NCBI RefSeq assembly: GCF_009769735.1
Contig: NZ_WSRO01000002.1
Span: forward strand, 3,050,001 to 3,114,000
DNA from: Streptomyces sp. BA2
Lineage (GTDB): Bacteria > Actinomycetota > Actinomycetes > Streptomycetales > Streptomycetaceae
Length of the DNA stretch: 64,000 nt
Direction of reading: 5' to 3'
The position numbers and the translations under genes were made by a program. Position 1 is the stretch's first letter, and every line of letters starts with the position of its first letter. A model generated the notes under the pieces. That model did no database searches. It had not been told where the DNA came from and was given only the letters and a program-made list of their open reading frames with translations. Positions 41,684 through 49,956 of this stretch are shown here, piece by piece.

Positions 41684-42784
41684 ATGACAGCGCCCACGCT
41701 TGAGCCCGAGCCCATGACCGCGCCGACGTCTCCCCCGGCGCCCGCGACACCCCCAGTGATAACCGCCGACGGCGCGTACGCCGCTCGTCTCGCCCACGAA
41801 GGCGGTTCCTGGTTCCCCGAGCGCTGGACCCTCGACTCCCCCGAGCCGTACGCGGTGCCGCTGCCCGGCAACCAGCCCGAGGAGCCCGGCACGGAGGTGC
41901 TCCCGATGGCCGACGGACGGGTCCTGATCCACCGCGTCGTCGACGGACGCCACGCGTTCGCGCTCCTGTACCCGACGGGCCCCGGGACCGGCGAGGTGCC
42001 CCTCGGCGCGGTGGAGTGCGGCGCGTCCCGTCTTACGCTGCTGCCGCCGTCGCCGGTCGGCAGCCATGCGTACGCGCTCGCGGTGGGCGCGGGGTCGACG
42101 GCCCTGTGGCTGGTGGCGGGCGGCGCCTTCGGGCCCGAGCACGTCGCGGAGATCCCCGGGCACTGCTCGGGCGGGGTCTGGCTGGACGGGGAAGGGCGGA
42201 TGCTGGCCCTGGACCGGGAGTTGGACGGCCAGGTCAAGGCGGTGGCGGTGGATCTGGAGCGGGGTGGCGAGGTGTCGCCGCTCCTCCAGATCGCCGACGA
42301 GAGCGACGACCGGCTGCTGCTCGCGGACCCGGACAGCGGGCTGCTCCTGATCCGCTCGGACGCGCCGGGCCACGACAGGCTCGGCTGGGGGGTCCTCGGG
42401 GGTACGCGCCCGGTGCGCTTCCCCGAGTGCCTGCGCCTGCCCGACCTCGCGGTGACGCCGTTCGCCATCCAGCCCGGTCAGACGCTGACGCCGGAGAGCT
42501 GTGCGGTGGCGCTGCGGATCGACGGGGCGGCAGGGAGCTGGCTCGGCGTATGGCGTCCCGCCGAGCGGCGCCTGCATCAACTGGCTGCTCCGGAAGGGTG
42601 GTTGGCGGGAGCGGGGTGGTGGACGCGGGAGGGTGCGCTGCGTCTGCCGTACGTGACGGCGGCGGTTCCGTGCGGGGTCGCGGAGGTGGAACCGCCCCCT
42701 CCGGCGGCGGCTCCCGCGCCGGTCGCCGCGCGGCCCGTTCCGTTGCAGCAGGCGCCTCTCACCGGGCGTGCGGGGGTTGGTTAG
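41684..42784 (+). CDS. Uncharacterised protein, possibly beta-propeller-like
   Basis: 366 residues from ATG 41684 (GGAGG nine bases upstream). There is no signal peptide or membrane segment. A Pro/Thr-rich N-terminus and Pro/Ala-rich C-terminus flank about 290 residues of repeated strand-turn patterns such as GGVWLDGEGRMLALDREL, DDRLLLADPDSGLLLIRSD and GSWLGVWRPAERRLHQL, suggestive of a beta-propeller. No family identified. Terminators or partners are not obvious. Confidence 0.75.
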   Translation: MTAPTLEPEPMTAPTSPPAPATPPVITADGAYAARLAHEGGSWFPERWTLDSPEPYAVPLPGNQPEEPGTEVLPMADGRVLIHRVVDGRHAFALLYPTGPGTGEVPLGAVECGASRLTLLPPSPVGSHAYALAVGAGSTALWLVAGGAFGPEHVAEIPGHCSGGVWLDGEGRMLALDRELDGQVKAVAVDLERGGEVSPLLQIADESDDRLLLADPDSGLLLIRSDAPGHDRLGWGVLGGTRPVRFPECLRLPDLAVTPFAIQPGQTLTPESCAVALRIDGAAGSWLGVWRPAERRLHQLAAPEGWLAGAGWWTREGALRLPYVTAAVPCGVAEVEPPPPAAAPAPVAARPVPLQQAPLTGRAGVG

Positions 42785-42839
42785 ACTCGCCCGGCTGTAC
42801 GAACGATCTTCTTTACCGGTTTACGGGGTGAGTGTGTTG

Positions 42840-42995
42840 ATGACGACCGAGATCAGTACGGAATCCGAGCGGAATCCCGAGCCGCGGGAGGCGGCGGGCA
42901 GTTCCGGCGCCGGTAGGCATCGGGGGCCTGTGGCTGAGCATGATGGCCCTGCGGCGCCGCGGGGCCGGCATCGTCGGCAGGGCGACAAGAACTGA
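42840..42995 (+). CDS. Small charged protein of unknown function
   Basis: 51 residues from ATG 42840, or 55 from GTG 42828, both after GGGGTGAG. The sequence is highly charged with a repeated GRHRG/RGRHRR motif and no hydrophobic core, so it may be intrinsically disordered or nucleic-acid binding. It is bounded by a repeat element six bases after the stop. Coding potential rests on the ribosome-binding site and composition only. Confidence 0.45.
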   Translation: MTTEISTESERNPEPREAAGSSGAGRHRGPVAEHDGPAAPRGRHRRQGDKN

Positions 42996-43000
42996 CTTGT

Positions 43001-43200
43001 CCCCAACCCCGCCCCTTCCCGAAAACCCGCTCGGCGCGGGGGCCTTGGTTGCCGCTGATCACCGGCTTCGCCGAGTTCGTCCTCAAACGCCGGACGGGCT
43101 GAGAATCAGCCCCTCCGGCGTTTGAGGAGCGGGGTCTGGGGCGGAGCCCCAGGTAGGCCCGGGGCGCAGGCACGGTTTTCGGGAAGGGGCGGGGTTGGGG
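43001..43200. repeat. MITE-like 200-bp inverted-repeat element (full copy)
   Basis: Perfect 26-base terminal inverted repeats (43001-43026 and 43175-43200) enclose a central hairpin, 43081-43102 against 43106-43127, with one mismatch. The left half matches the half-elements at 4459, 48348, 55432 and 59428. The right half carries a variant with GGGGTCTGGGGCGGAGCCCC. There is no coding capacity. It lies between convergent genes and could terminate both. Confidence 0.88.
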
Positions 43201-43204
43201 AAAA

Positions 43205-44170
43205 TCAACCCCGCTTCAGCCCCAGCACCTCGGACGCCGCGAAGGTCTCATTCGCAGGCCGCCCCGCGTAATAAGGCGACAGGACCCCGTCCAGCTCCTC
43301 GTACGTGAAGGCCTCCTTCGCCGTGTCGAACTTCGCCGCCACCTTGGGGCGTTCGACCACGGCGACCATGCCGCCGTGCACCACCAGCAGCTGACCGTTG
43401 ACCCCGGCAGCCGCAGGCGACGCCAAGTAGCCGACCAGGGGCGCCACATGCTCGGGAGCGAGCGCGTCCAGTTCGCCCGCGCCCGGCTCCTGGAACCCCG
43501 TGAAGACGTCCTCCGTCATCCGGGTCCGCGCCCGGGGGCAGATGACGTTCGACGTCACGCCGTACTTGCCGAGGGCCAGCGCGCTCGACGTCGTCAGGCC
43601 GACGATGCCGCCCTTCGCCGCCGCGTAGTTCGGCTGACCCGCGGAGCCCGCGAGGAACGCCTCCGAGGACGTGTTGACGATCCGGCCGTACACCGGCTCG
43701 CCCGCCGCCTTGGACCGCTCACGCCAGTGCACGGACGCGAAGTGCGTCGTGTTGAAGTGGCCCTTGAGATGGACGTGGATGACCGAGTCCCATTCGCCCT
43801 CGCTCATCGAGAAGATCATCCGGTCCCGCAGGATCCCCGCGTTGTTGACCAGGATGTCGAGCTTGCCGTACGTGTCGATCACCAACTGGACGAGCCCGCG
43901 CGCCTGTTCGTGGTCCGCGACGTCACCCAGGTGCGCGACCGCCTGCCCGCCCGCCGCCCGGATCTCCGCCGCGACCTCCTCGGCGGGCGTCGCCGACGCC
44001 TCGCCCGAGCCGTCACGGCCCGGCTGTCCGAAGTCGTTGACGACGACGCTCGCGCCGAGCCGGGCGAGTTCGAGAGCTTCCGCACGCCCCAGGCCCCGGC
44101 CCGCTCCTGTCACGATCGCGGCCAGACCTTCGAGTGGCCGTGGCGATGGCGATGGCATTGGCTGTGACAT
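43205..44170 (-). CDS. SDR-family dehydrogenase of the multifunctional beta-oxidation type
   Basis: 321 residues from ATG 44170. TGAGRGLGRAEALELARLGASVVVND, NNAGILRDRM and the catalytic YAAAK in QPNYAAAKGGIVGL match the 3-hydroxyacyl-CoA dehydrogenase module of peroxisomal MFE-2/17-beta-HSD4 and related steroid-pathway SDRs. It is the last gene of an operon with alcohol dehydrogenase and MaoC hydratase, 16 bases after the ADH stop, so it probably performs the third step of a beta-oxidation-like cycle. Confidence 0.88.
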   Translation of the reverse strand: MSQPMPSPSPRPLEGLAAIVTGAGRGLGRAEALELARLGASVVVNDFGQPGRDGSGEASATPAEEVAAEIRAAGGQAVAHLGDVADHEQARGLVQLVIDTYGKLDILVNNAGILRDRMIFSMSEGEWDSVIHVHLKGHFNTTHFASVHWRERSKAAGEPVYGRIVNTSSEAFLAGSAGQPNYAAAKGGIVGLTTSSALALGKYGVTSNVICPRARTRMTEDVFTGFQEPGAGELDALAPEHVAPLVGYLASPAAAGVNGQLLVVHGGMVAVVERPKVAAKFDTAKEAFTYEELDGVLSPYYAGRPANETFAASEVLGLKRG

Positions 44171-44186
44171 CAGGATCGAAGTCCTC

Positions 44187-45263
44187 TCAGATCTCGATGC
44201 ACGTACGCAGCGCGACGCCCGTACGCATCTGGTCAAGCGCTTCGTTGATCTCGGAGAGCGGCACCCGGTGGGTGATCATGCTCTCCAGGTCGATCCGGCC
44301 CGCGCGCCACAGCGCTATGGCCCGCTCGTAGGACTGCAGGACGTCGCCGCCGCCGTACATGGACGGCAGGATCTTCTTCTCGTCGAAGAACAGCTCGAAC
44401 ATGTTCAGCTGGAGGTTGTCGTCCATGGCGCCCGCGCCGACGATGACGAGCGTGCCGCCGCGCCGCGTCGTCTCGTACGCGGTGCGGGCGGTGGCGGACT
44501 TCCCGACGACCTCGAAGACGTAGTCGAAGCCCTCGCCCGCGGTCACCCGTTGCTTGGCGTCCCCCAGCGCATCCGGTGCGACCGCCTCCGTCGCGCCGAA
44601 CCGCAGCGCGGCCTCGCGCCGCGATGCCACCGGGTCGACGGCGATGATCTGCGCCGCGCCTTTGAGCCGGGCGCCCTGGATCGCGGAGATGCCGACGCCA
44701 CCGCAGCCGATGACGGCGACCGACGAACCGGCTTCGACCTTCGCGGTGTTGATGGCCGCGCCGAGCCCCGTCGTCACTCCGCAGCCGATCAGCGCCGCGA
44801 TGTCGAAGGGCACGTCGTCCGGGATCGGCACGGCGCAGCCGGCGTCGACCACGACCTCCTCGGTGAAGGTGCCCGTACCCGCGAAGCCGAAGACATCGCC
44901 GCTGGGGCGCTTGAAGTTGGGGGTGCCCGCGTTCATGAATCCGGCCAGGCAGAGCTGGCTCTGCCCGCGCTTGCACGCCGGACACGTGCCGCAGGCGGGC
45001 AGCCAGCACACCAGGACCCTGTCGCCCTGGCTGATCCCGCTCACGCCGTCGCCGACGTCGGCGATCTCGCCCGCGCCCTCGTGGCCGGGGATGAACGGCG
45101 CGGGCTGCGGCAGTACGCCGTTCATCGCGGAGACGTCGGAGTGGCACAGGCCGGTGGCCCGCACCCGGATCTTGACCTTGCCAGGACCGAAGCCCATCGC
45201 CTCGACGTCGTCGAGGACCTCGAGCTTGTCCTGGCCTATCTCGTGCAGTACGGCTGCGCGCAT
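44187..45263 (-). CDS. Zinc-dependent alcohol dehydrogenase (class III-like MDR)
   Basis: 358 residues. Catalytic zinc ligands in GLCHSDV and GHEGAGE; structural zinc cysteines in CGTCPACKRGQSQLC; Rossmann motif VIGCGGVGISAIQGA. Such enzymes oxidise primary or sterol-derived alcohols with NAD. Its place between MaoC and SDR genes under a KstR-like box suggests oxidation of a terminal hydroxyl or aldehyde in steroid or lipid breakdown; the exact substrate is inferred. Confidence 0.9.
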   Translation of the reverse strand: MRAAVLHEIGQDKLEVLDDVEAMGFGPGKVKIRVRATGLCHSDVSAMNGVLPQPAPFIPGHEGAGEIADVGDGVSGISQGDRVLVCWLPACGTCPACKRGQSQLCLAGFMNAGTPNFKRPSGDVFGFAGTGTFTEEVVVDAGCAVPIPDDVPFDIAALIGCGVTTGLGAAINTAKVEAGSSVAVIGCGGVGISAIQGARLKGAAQIIAVDPVASRREAALRFGATEAVAPDALGDAKQRVTAGEGFDYVFEVVGKSATARTAYETTRRGGTLVIVGAGAMDDNLQLNMFELFFDEKKILPSMYGGGDVLQSYERAIALWRAGRIDLESMITHRVPLSEINEALDQMRTGVALRTCIEI

Positions 45264-45306
45264 GGTGCGGCTCCCCTCGTACGAAGATGCAGGCGTGTCC
45301 GAAGCT

Positions 45307-46161
45307 TCAGACGTGTTCGACGATCGTGTCGGCGAGGACCGGCGCGTCGTCCCGTTCGACCGCCGTCACCGCCACTTGGACCCGGCCCTCGGAGCGCCAC
45401 ATCCGGATCCGCAGGGTCTCTCCGGGGAAGACGGTCCCGGTGAAGCGCGTGCTGTAGCTCCGCACCCGCGACACGTCGCCGCCGAGCAGCGTGTCGACGA
45501 CGGCCTTGAGCGTCATCCCGTAGGTGCACAGGCCGTGCAGGATGGGGCGGTCGAAGCCGGCGAGCTTGGCGAACTCGGGGTCGGCGTGCAGCGGGTTCCA
45601 GTCCCCGGAGAGGCGGTAGAGCAGCGCCTGCTCCTCGCGGACGGGGCGCTCGACGGTCGTGTGCGGCTCGCCCTCGGGGGCCGGGAGGCGGGTGGAGGGG
45701 CCGCGTTCACCGCCGAATCCGCCTTCGCCGCGTACGAAGATCTGGGCGTCGCTCGTCCACAACGGGCCCTCGGCGTCGGCCACTTCGGTGCGCAGGACGA
45801 GGATCGCGGCCTTGGTCTTGTCGTACACGGCAGCCACCTTGGAGGTGGTGACGGCCTTGCCCTTGACCGGGATCGGGCGGTGCAGCGTGATGCTCTGGCC
45901 GCCGTGCAGGACCGCGGCCAGGTTCACCTCGATGCCGGGGGACGAGAGCCCGCCGAGCATGCCCATCCCTGCGCCCGCGACGGTCGCGAAGCTGGGCAGG
46001 ACGTGCAGCTTGGACTCCAGGGTGTAGCGCAGTTCGTCGGGGTCGGTGGCGGGGACGCCCGCGCCGAGGCCCAGGTGGTAGAGCTGGATGTCCTTGTGAT
46101 CCCAGGTGATCTCGGCCGACCTGGGCTCCGCGGCCAGTGCTTTCGCGGCATCGATGGGCAT
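45307..46161 (-). CDS. MaoC-family double hot-dog enoyl-CoA hydratase
   Basis: 284 residues from ATG 46161 with AGGAG nine bases upstream. The N-terminal hot-dog domain is degenerate. The C-terminal domain carries the hydratase-2 motif LSGDWNPLHADPEFAKLAGFDRPILHGLCTYG with the Asp/His pair. It resembles the hydratase part of MFE-2 and mycobacterial cholesterol hydratases, adding water to a 2-enoyl-CoA. It is the first gene of the MaoC-ADH-SDR operon. Confidence 0.9.
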   Translation of the reverse strand: MPIDAAKALAAEPRSAEITWDHKDIQLYHLGLGAGVPATDPDELRYTLESKLHVLPSFATVAGAGMGMLGGLSSPGIEVNLAAVLHGGQSITLHRPIPVKGKAVTTSKVAAVYDKTKAAILVLRTEVADAEGPLWTSDAQIFVRGEGGFGGERGPSTRLPAPEGEPHTTVERPVREEQALLYRLSGDWNPLHADPEFAKLAGFDRPILHGLCTYGMTLKAVVDTLLGGDVSRVRSYSTRFTGTVFPGETLRIRMWRSEGRVQVAVTAVERDDAPVLADTIVEHV

Positions 46162-46254
46162 GTGGTGGCAGCTCCTTGGCCGGTCTGAAGACCTCGGTGC
46201 GGCCGTCCGCACCGTCGGTCGCACCGAGGTCGCAACAGGGCCGGACGAGCCCGT

Positions 46255-46270
46255 TCTAGAACGCGTTCCA
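46255..46270. promoter_or_regulatory. KstR-like palindrome, site 1
   Basis: CTAGAACGCGTTCCAG contains the KstR consensus TnnAACnnGTTnnA exactly. It is 94 bases upstream of the MaoC start and shares 14 of 16 positions or better with sites at 53398 and 63759. Confidence 0.75.
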
Positions 46271-46317
46271 GTCCGGCGAACCCATGTATAGCCGAGCGTC
46301 CGGCAGTTGTGAAGACT

Positions 46318-46332
46318 CCTGACGTCACGTCA
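46318..46332. promoter_or_regulatory. CTGACG-CGTCAG palindrome, site 1
   Basis: CTGACGTCACGTCAG, a perfect palindrome around a central base, in the divergent region between the MaoC operon and the histidine kinase gene. Related sites are at 53425 and 58378. It is a likely regulator-binding site; the regulator is unknown. Confidence 0.6.
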
Positions 46333-46414
46333 GATTCACCCCTGATCAGGCGTGTGACATTTGTACCGGCCATGTCCGTACACCCACATCTGCCGCACGG
46401 CCGCCTCGGGTCCG

Positions 46415-46420
46415 TAGCGT
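46415..46420 (+). promoter_or_regulatory. Putative -10 element for the histidine kinase operon
   Basis: TAGCGT lies seven bases before ATG 46428, a spacing typical of Streptomyces leaderless promoters. No good -35 is visible. Confidence 0.4.
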
Positions 46421-46427
46421 CACCGCC

Positions 46428-46460
46428 ATGACGAACGAGCTCTACGAGGGACCGCGGTGA
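46428..46460 (+). CDS. Possible leader peptide MTNELYEGPR overlapping the kinase start
   Basis: Ten codons from ATG 46428. Its TGA (46458-46460) overlaps the kinase GTG as GTGA, and its codons contain the kinase's GAGGGA ribosome-binding site. The predicted transcription start coincides with the ATG. The geometry supports translational coupling; there is no direct evidence of expression. Confidence 0.4.
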   Translation: MTNELYEGPR

Positions 46461-47704
46461 AGGGCTTCTGGCAGAGGCACACCCGCCTCGCGGCCTGGAA
46501 ACACGGCAGCAGGGCGCAGCTCGCCGAGATGCGGGAGCGGGAGAAGTCCGGCCGGAGCAGGCCCGAGGACCTGGGCCCGCCCAACGGCTTCGCGATGCTG
46601 CCCTGGCTCCTGATGGGCATGGGCTCCTTCTCCAACCTCCTCCAGGGAAAGACGGGGAACCCCTGGCTCGGCGGCCTCGGCCTGCTGGCTTTCAACTCCC
46701 TCTACATCGCCGTGGTGTTCCGCGCCTTCGACAAGAGGGCGCGGGAGGCGCGCGTCACCAAGCAGCTGCTCCTTGCGCTGACCGCGGTCACCTTGGCCCT
46801 CACCATCGGCTACGGCGACAGCTGGCTGATGTTCTTCCCGCTCCTGGGCCTCGCCACGGGCGCGGCGCTGCGGGGCAGGCAGCTCGCTCCCGCGGGGTTC
46901 GCCCTGAGCATCGCGGCGGCGGTGGTCGGCGGGCTGAAGGACGGCTGGGACGCGGCGGGCATCGCGTACGGCACGTTCATCTCCGTCATGGTGACGGCGG
47001 CGATCCTCGCCCTCTCCGAGACGGTGAAGGAACTACGCGCCACACGTGAGGAGCTGGCCCGCGGCGCGGTCGAGAAGGAGCGGCTGCGCTTCTCCCGGGA
47101 CCTGCACGATCTGCTCGGCCACACGCTCTCGGTGATCGTCGTGAAGGCGGAGGCGACGCGCCGGCTTGCGCCCCGTGACCTGGACGCCGCGCTCGGCCAG
47201 GTCTCCGACATCGAGTCCGTCGGCCGCCAGGCCCTGACCGAGATCCGCGAGGCGGTCACCGGCTACCGCGAGGGCAGCCTGGCCACGGAGCTCGACCGGG
47301 CCCGGGATCTCCTGGACGCGGCGGGCATCGAGGCGGTCGTACGCCAGTCGGGGCCGCCGCTGGCTCCGCAGACGGCGGCGCTGCTCGGCTGGGTCGTCCG
47401 GGAGTCCGCCACGAATGTCGTACGCCATTCAAGGGCGACCCGCTGCGAGATCGAGGTGGCGGGCACCGCCGAACGGACTCGGCTGCTGATCACCGACGAC
47501 GGCCGCGGCGTAGGCTCGGGAAAGCCCGGCAGCGGGCTGAAGGGCCTGGCCGAGCGCCTCGCGGCGGCGGGCGGCTCCCTGGAGTCCGGCCCCGCGCCGC
47601 GCGGCGGATTCTGGGTCACAGCGGAGCTGCCGGTCACCGAGCCAAGCCCCGGACCCGGTCCCGCTTCCGGTTCCGGCCCCGTCGCGGAGGAGCGCACCCC
47701 ATGA
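46457..47704 (+). CDS. DesK/NarX-type sensor histidine kinase
   Basis: 415 residues from GTG 46457. About four to five membrane segments (residues 40-190) form the sensor. HisKA_3 follows with the phospho-acceptor His in RFSRDLHDLLGHTLSV (near residue 217), then an HATPase_c domain with N-box ESATNVVRHSRA and G-boxes DDGRGVGSG and GLKGLAERL. The Pro/Gly/Ser-rich tail is unusual. It overlaps the response regulator start (ATGA) and forms a two-component pair with it. Confidence 0.92.
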   Translation: MKGFWQRHTRLAAWKHGSRAQLAEMREREKSGRSRPEDLGPPNGFAMLPWLLMGMGSFSNLLQGKTGNPWLGGLGLLAFNSLYIAVVFRAFDKRAREARVTKQLLLALTAVTLALTIGYGDSWLMFFPLLGLATGAALRGRQLAPAGFALSIAAAVVGGLKDGWDAAGIAYGTFISVMVTAAILALSETVKELRATREELARGAVEKERLRFSRDLHDLLGHTLSVIVVKAEATRRLAPRDLDAALGQVSDIESVGRQALTEIREAVTGYREGSLATELDRARDLLDAAGIEAVVRQSGPPLAPQTAALLGWVVRESATNVVRHSRATRCEIEVAGTAERTRLLITDDGRGVGSGKPGSGLKGLAERLAAAGGSLESGPAPRGGFWVTAELPVTEPSPGPGPASGSGPVAEERTP

Positions 47705-48306
47705 TCAGAGTCCTGCTCGCCGAGGATCAGGGCATGATGCGGAGCGCGCTCGCGCTGCTGCTCGGCATGGAGCAGGACATCGAGGTCGTCGCACAGGTCG
47801 GCGCGGGCGACCAGATCGTGGACGCGGCGCTGAACGCCCGCCCCGACGTGGCGCTCCTCGACATCGAACTGCCGGGCCGCAGCGGGCTCGACGCGGCGGC
47901 GGACCTGCGCGACGAGTGCCCCGAGTGCCGGGTCCTCATCCTCACGACCTTCGGCAGGCCCGGCTATCTGCGCCGGGCCATGGAGGCGGGCGCGGTGGGC
48001 TTCCTCGTCAAGGACGGCCCGGTGGAGGACCTGGCGGAGGCGATCCGGCAGGCGCTGCGGGGCGAGACGGTGATCGACCCCGCGCTCGCGGCGGCCGCCC
48101 TGAGCGCGGGGCCCAGTCCCCTCACCTCGCGGGAGGCGGATGTCCTGCGGGCCTCCGTGGACGGAGCGACGGTCGCCGACATCGCGTCGAAGCTGCACCT
48201 CTCGGAGTCGACGGTGCGGAACTATCTCTCGGGGGCGATCGGGAAAACGGGGACGCGGAATCGCATGGAGGCGGTACGGGAAGCGAGACAGCGGGGCTGG
48301 CTTTAG
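47701..48306 (+). CDS. NarL/LuxR-type response regulator
   Basis: 201 residues. Receiver domain with acidic pocket LLAEDQGMMR and phospho-acceptor Asp in VALLDIELPG (near residue 54), conserved Thr and Lys (ILTTFG, FLVKDGP), then a LuxR helix-turn-helix (LTSREADVLRASVDGATVADIASKLHLSESTVRNYLSGAIGKTG). It is the cognate partner of the upstream DesK-like kinase. In family members the pair senses membrane fluidity or envelope stress; the signal here is unknown. Confidence 0.93.
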   Translation: MIRVLLAEDQGMMRSALALLLGMEQDIEVVAQVGAGDQIVDAALNARPDVALLDIELPGRSGLDAAADLRDECPECRVLILTTFGRPGYLRRAMEAGAVGFLVKDGPVEDLAEAIRQALRGETVIDPALAAAALSAGPSPLTSREADVLRASVDGATVADIASKLHLSESTVRNYLSGAIGKTGTRNRMEAVREARQRGWL

Positions 48307-48320
48307 CCGACTCAGGGGTC

Positions 48321-48418
48321 CTCGATCGCCGGACGGGCTGCGATTTCTCAGCCCGTCCGGCGATTGAGGACGAACTCGGCGAAGCCGGTGATGACGGCAA
48401 CCAAGGCCCCCGCGCCAG
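48321..48418. repeat. Modular intergenic repeat copy C with 20-bp hairpin
   Basis: 48321-48340 pairs perfectly with 48349-48368 around CGATTTCT, and the right arm continues into the family sequence through GCGAAGCCGGTGATGACGGC. It lies between the convergent response-regulator and MFS genes and probably serves as a two-way terminator. Confidence 0.85.
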
Positions 48419-48426
48419 GGGAAGAG

Positions 48427-49851
48427 TCAGTGCTTGGCCCCGTCCCGCGGCATCCAAAGCAGCAGCACAAGGACCCCGGCCAGCAAGATGCACCCACTGG
48501 TCCGGAACGCCATCGCGTACCCCGCGGTAAGCGCCTCCGGCGTCGTGGAACCGCCCATCCGCGACGCCGAAACCGTCGAGAGCACCGCGAGCCCCAGCGC
48601 CCCGCCCATCGTCCGCGACGTGTTGATGAGCCCGGAGACAAGGCCCGCGTCCTCCGGGTCCGCCCCCGAAGTGCCGAGCGAAGCCAGCGGCGTCGTGGCG
48701 AGACCCGCGCCGAGCATCATCACGATGCCGGGCAGCATGATCGAGGTGACGTAGCCGCCGTCGGCGGTCATCAGGGACTGCCAGCCGAAGCCCGCCGCCG
48801 CCACCAGGATCCCCAGCACGGACACGTTCTTCGCGCCGAGCACCCGCATCAGGCGCGGCGCCAGCTTGGAGCCGAAGACGATCGTCAGCGAAGAGGGGAT
48901 CAGGGCGAGGCCCGCCTTGAGCGCCGAGTAGCCGAGGACGTTCTGCGCGTACAGCGTCATGAAGAACCACATGGCGAACATGCCGCCGCCGCACACGAAC
49001 ATCGCCGCGTTCGCCGCCGACACCGACCGCACCCGGAACAGCTTCAGCGGCATCAGCGGGACCTTCGTACGCGCCTCGACCAGGAGGAAGAGGCCGAGCA
49101 GCAGGAGCCCGGCGGCCAGCGGCACCAGGGTCGCCGTCGCCGTCCAGCCCTTCTCCTCCGTCTGCACGATCCCGTACGCGAGCGTGGCGAGCCCCGCCGT
49201 CACCAGCACCGCGCCCGGCACGTCGAGGCGGCGCGCCTGGCCGGCCTTGCTCTCGGTGAGCCAGGCCACGCCCGCGACGACGACGAGCGCGCCGATCGGC
49301 ACGTTGATGAGGAGCACCCAGCGCCAGGAGAGCAGGTCGGTGAGGACCCCGCCGACGAGGCCGCCCGCGGCGCCTCCTCCCGCGCCCACCGCCGCCCAGG
49401 TCCCGATCGCCCGTATCCGGGCAGGACCCTCGGGCACCGCCGAGGTGAGGATCGTCAGGGTCGAAGGGGCGAGGACCGCCGCGCCGAGCCCCTGCACGGC
49501 CCGCGCCAGGAGCAGCTGCCACTCGGCCTGCGCGAGCCCGCCCGCGAGCGAGGCCACCGTGAAGAGCCCGAGACCCACCAGGAACATCCGCTTGCGCCCG
49601 AAGAGGTCCCCGGCCCGACCGCCGAGCAGCATGAAGCCCGCGAAGGCGATCGAGTACGCGTTGACCACCCATTGCAGTCCTACGGCGCTCATGCCCAGGT
49701 CGGAGCGCATCGAGGGCAGGGCGGTGTTCACCACCGACACGTCGAGGACGACCAGGAACTGACCTGCGCAGGCGGCGAGCAGCACCGCCCACACGGGCGC
49801 GGACTTCCGCGACGGTGCGGCTATGTAAGTGTCGGGGGGCGTTTGGACCAT
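48427..49851 (-). CDS. DHA2-family (14-TM) MFS exporter
   Basis: 474 residues from ATG 49851 (an upstream in-frame ATG at 49884 would add 11). Fourteen membrane segments. LDVSVVNTALPSMRSDLG is the DHA2 motif D1, with GRAGDLFGRKRMFLVGL as motif A and VQGLGAAVLAPSTL as motif B. It should be a proton-driven drug or metabolite exporter. A long palindrome lies upstream, but no regulator gene is adjacent. Confidence 0.9.
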   Translation of the reverse strand: MVQTPPDTYIAAPSRKSAPVWAVLLAACAGQFLVVLDVSVVNTALPSMRSDLGMSAVGLQWVVNAYSIAFAGFMLLGGRAGDLFGRKRMFLVGLGLFTVASLAGGLAQAEWQLLLARAVQGLGAAVLAPSTLTILTSAVPEGPARIRAIGTWAAVGAGGGAAGGLVGGVLTDLLSWRWVLLINVPIGALVVVAGVAWLTESKAGQARRLDVPGAVLVTAGLATLAYGIVQTEEKGWTATATLVPLAAGLLLLGLFLLVEARTKVPLMPLKLFRVRSVSAANAAMFVCGGGMFAMWFFMTLYAQNVLGYSALKAGLALIPSSLTIVFGSKLAPRLMRVLGAKNVSVLGILVAAAGFGWQSLMTADGGYVTSIMLPGIVMMLGAGLATTPLASLGTSGADPEDAGLVSGLINTSRTMGGALGLAVLSTVSASRMGGSTTPEALTAGYAMAFRTSGCILLAGVLVLLLWMPRDGAKH

Positions 49852-49902
49852 GACAGGAATGGTGCCAGGGTCCGGGCTCCGCATGCATCGGGGTATCGAC
49901 GC

Positions 49903-49942
49903 AGAGGACCTCGGCCTCGGGTCCTAGGACCCGAGGTCCTCT
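49903..49942. terminator. Nested palindrome between thiolase and MFS genes
   Basis: AGAGGACCTCGG (49903-49914) pairs with CCGAGGTCCTCT (49931-49942), and nested inside is a 22-base perfect palindrome (49915-49936, centred on CCTAGG). It can fold in two mutually exclusive ways. It lies 15 bases after the thiolase stop and 52 upstream of the MFS start, so it may be a terminator, an MFS operator or both. Confidence 0.7.
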
Positions 49943-49956
49943 CCGTTTCCCGCCGT

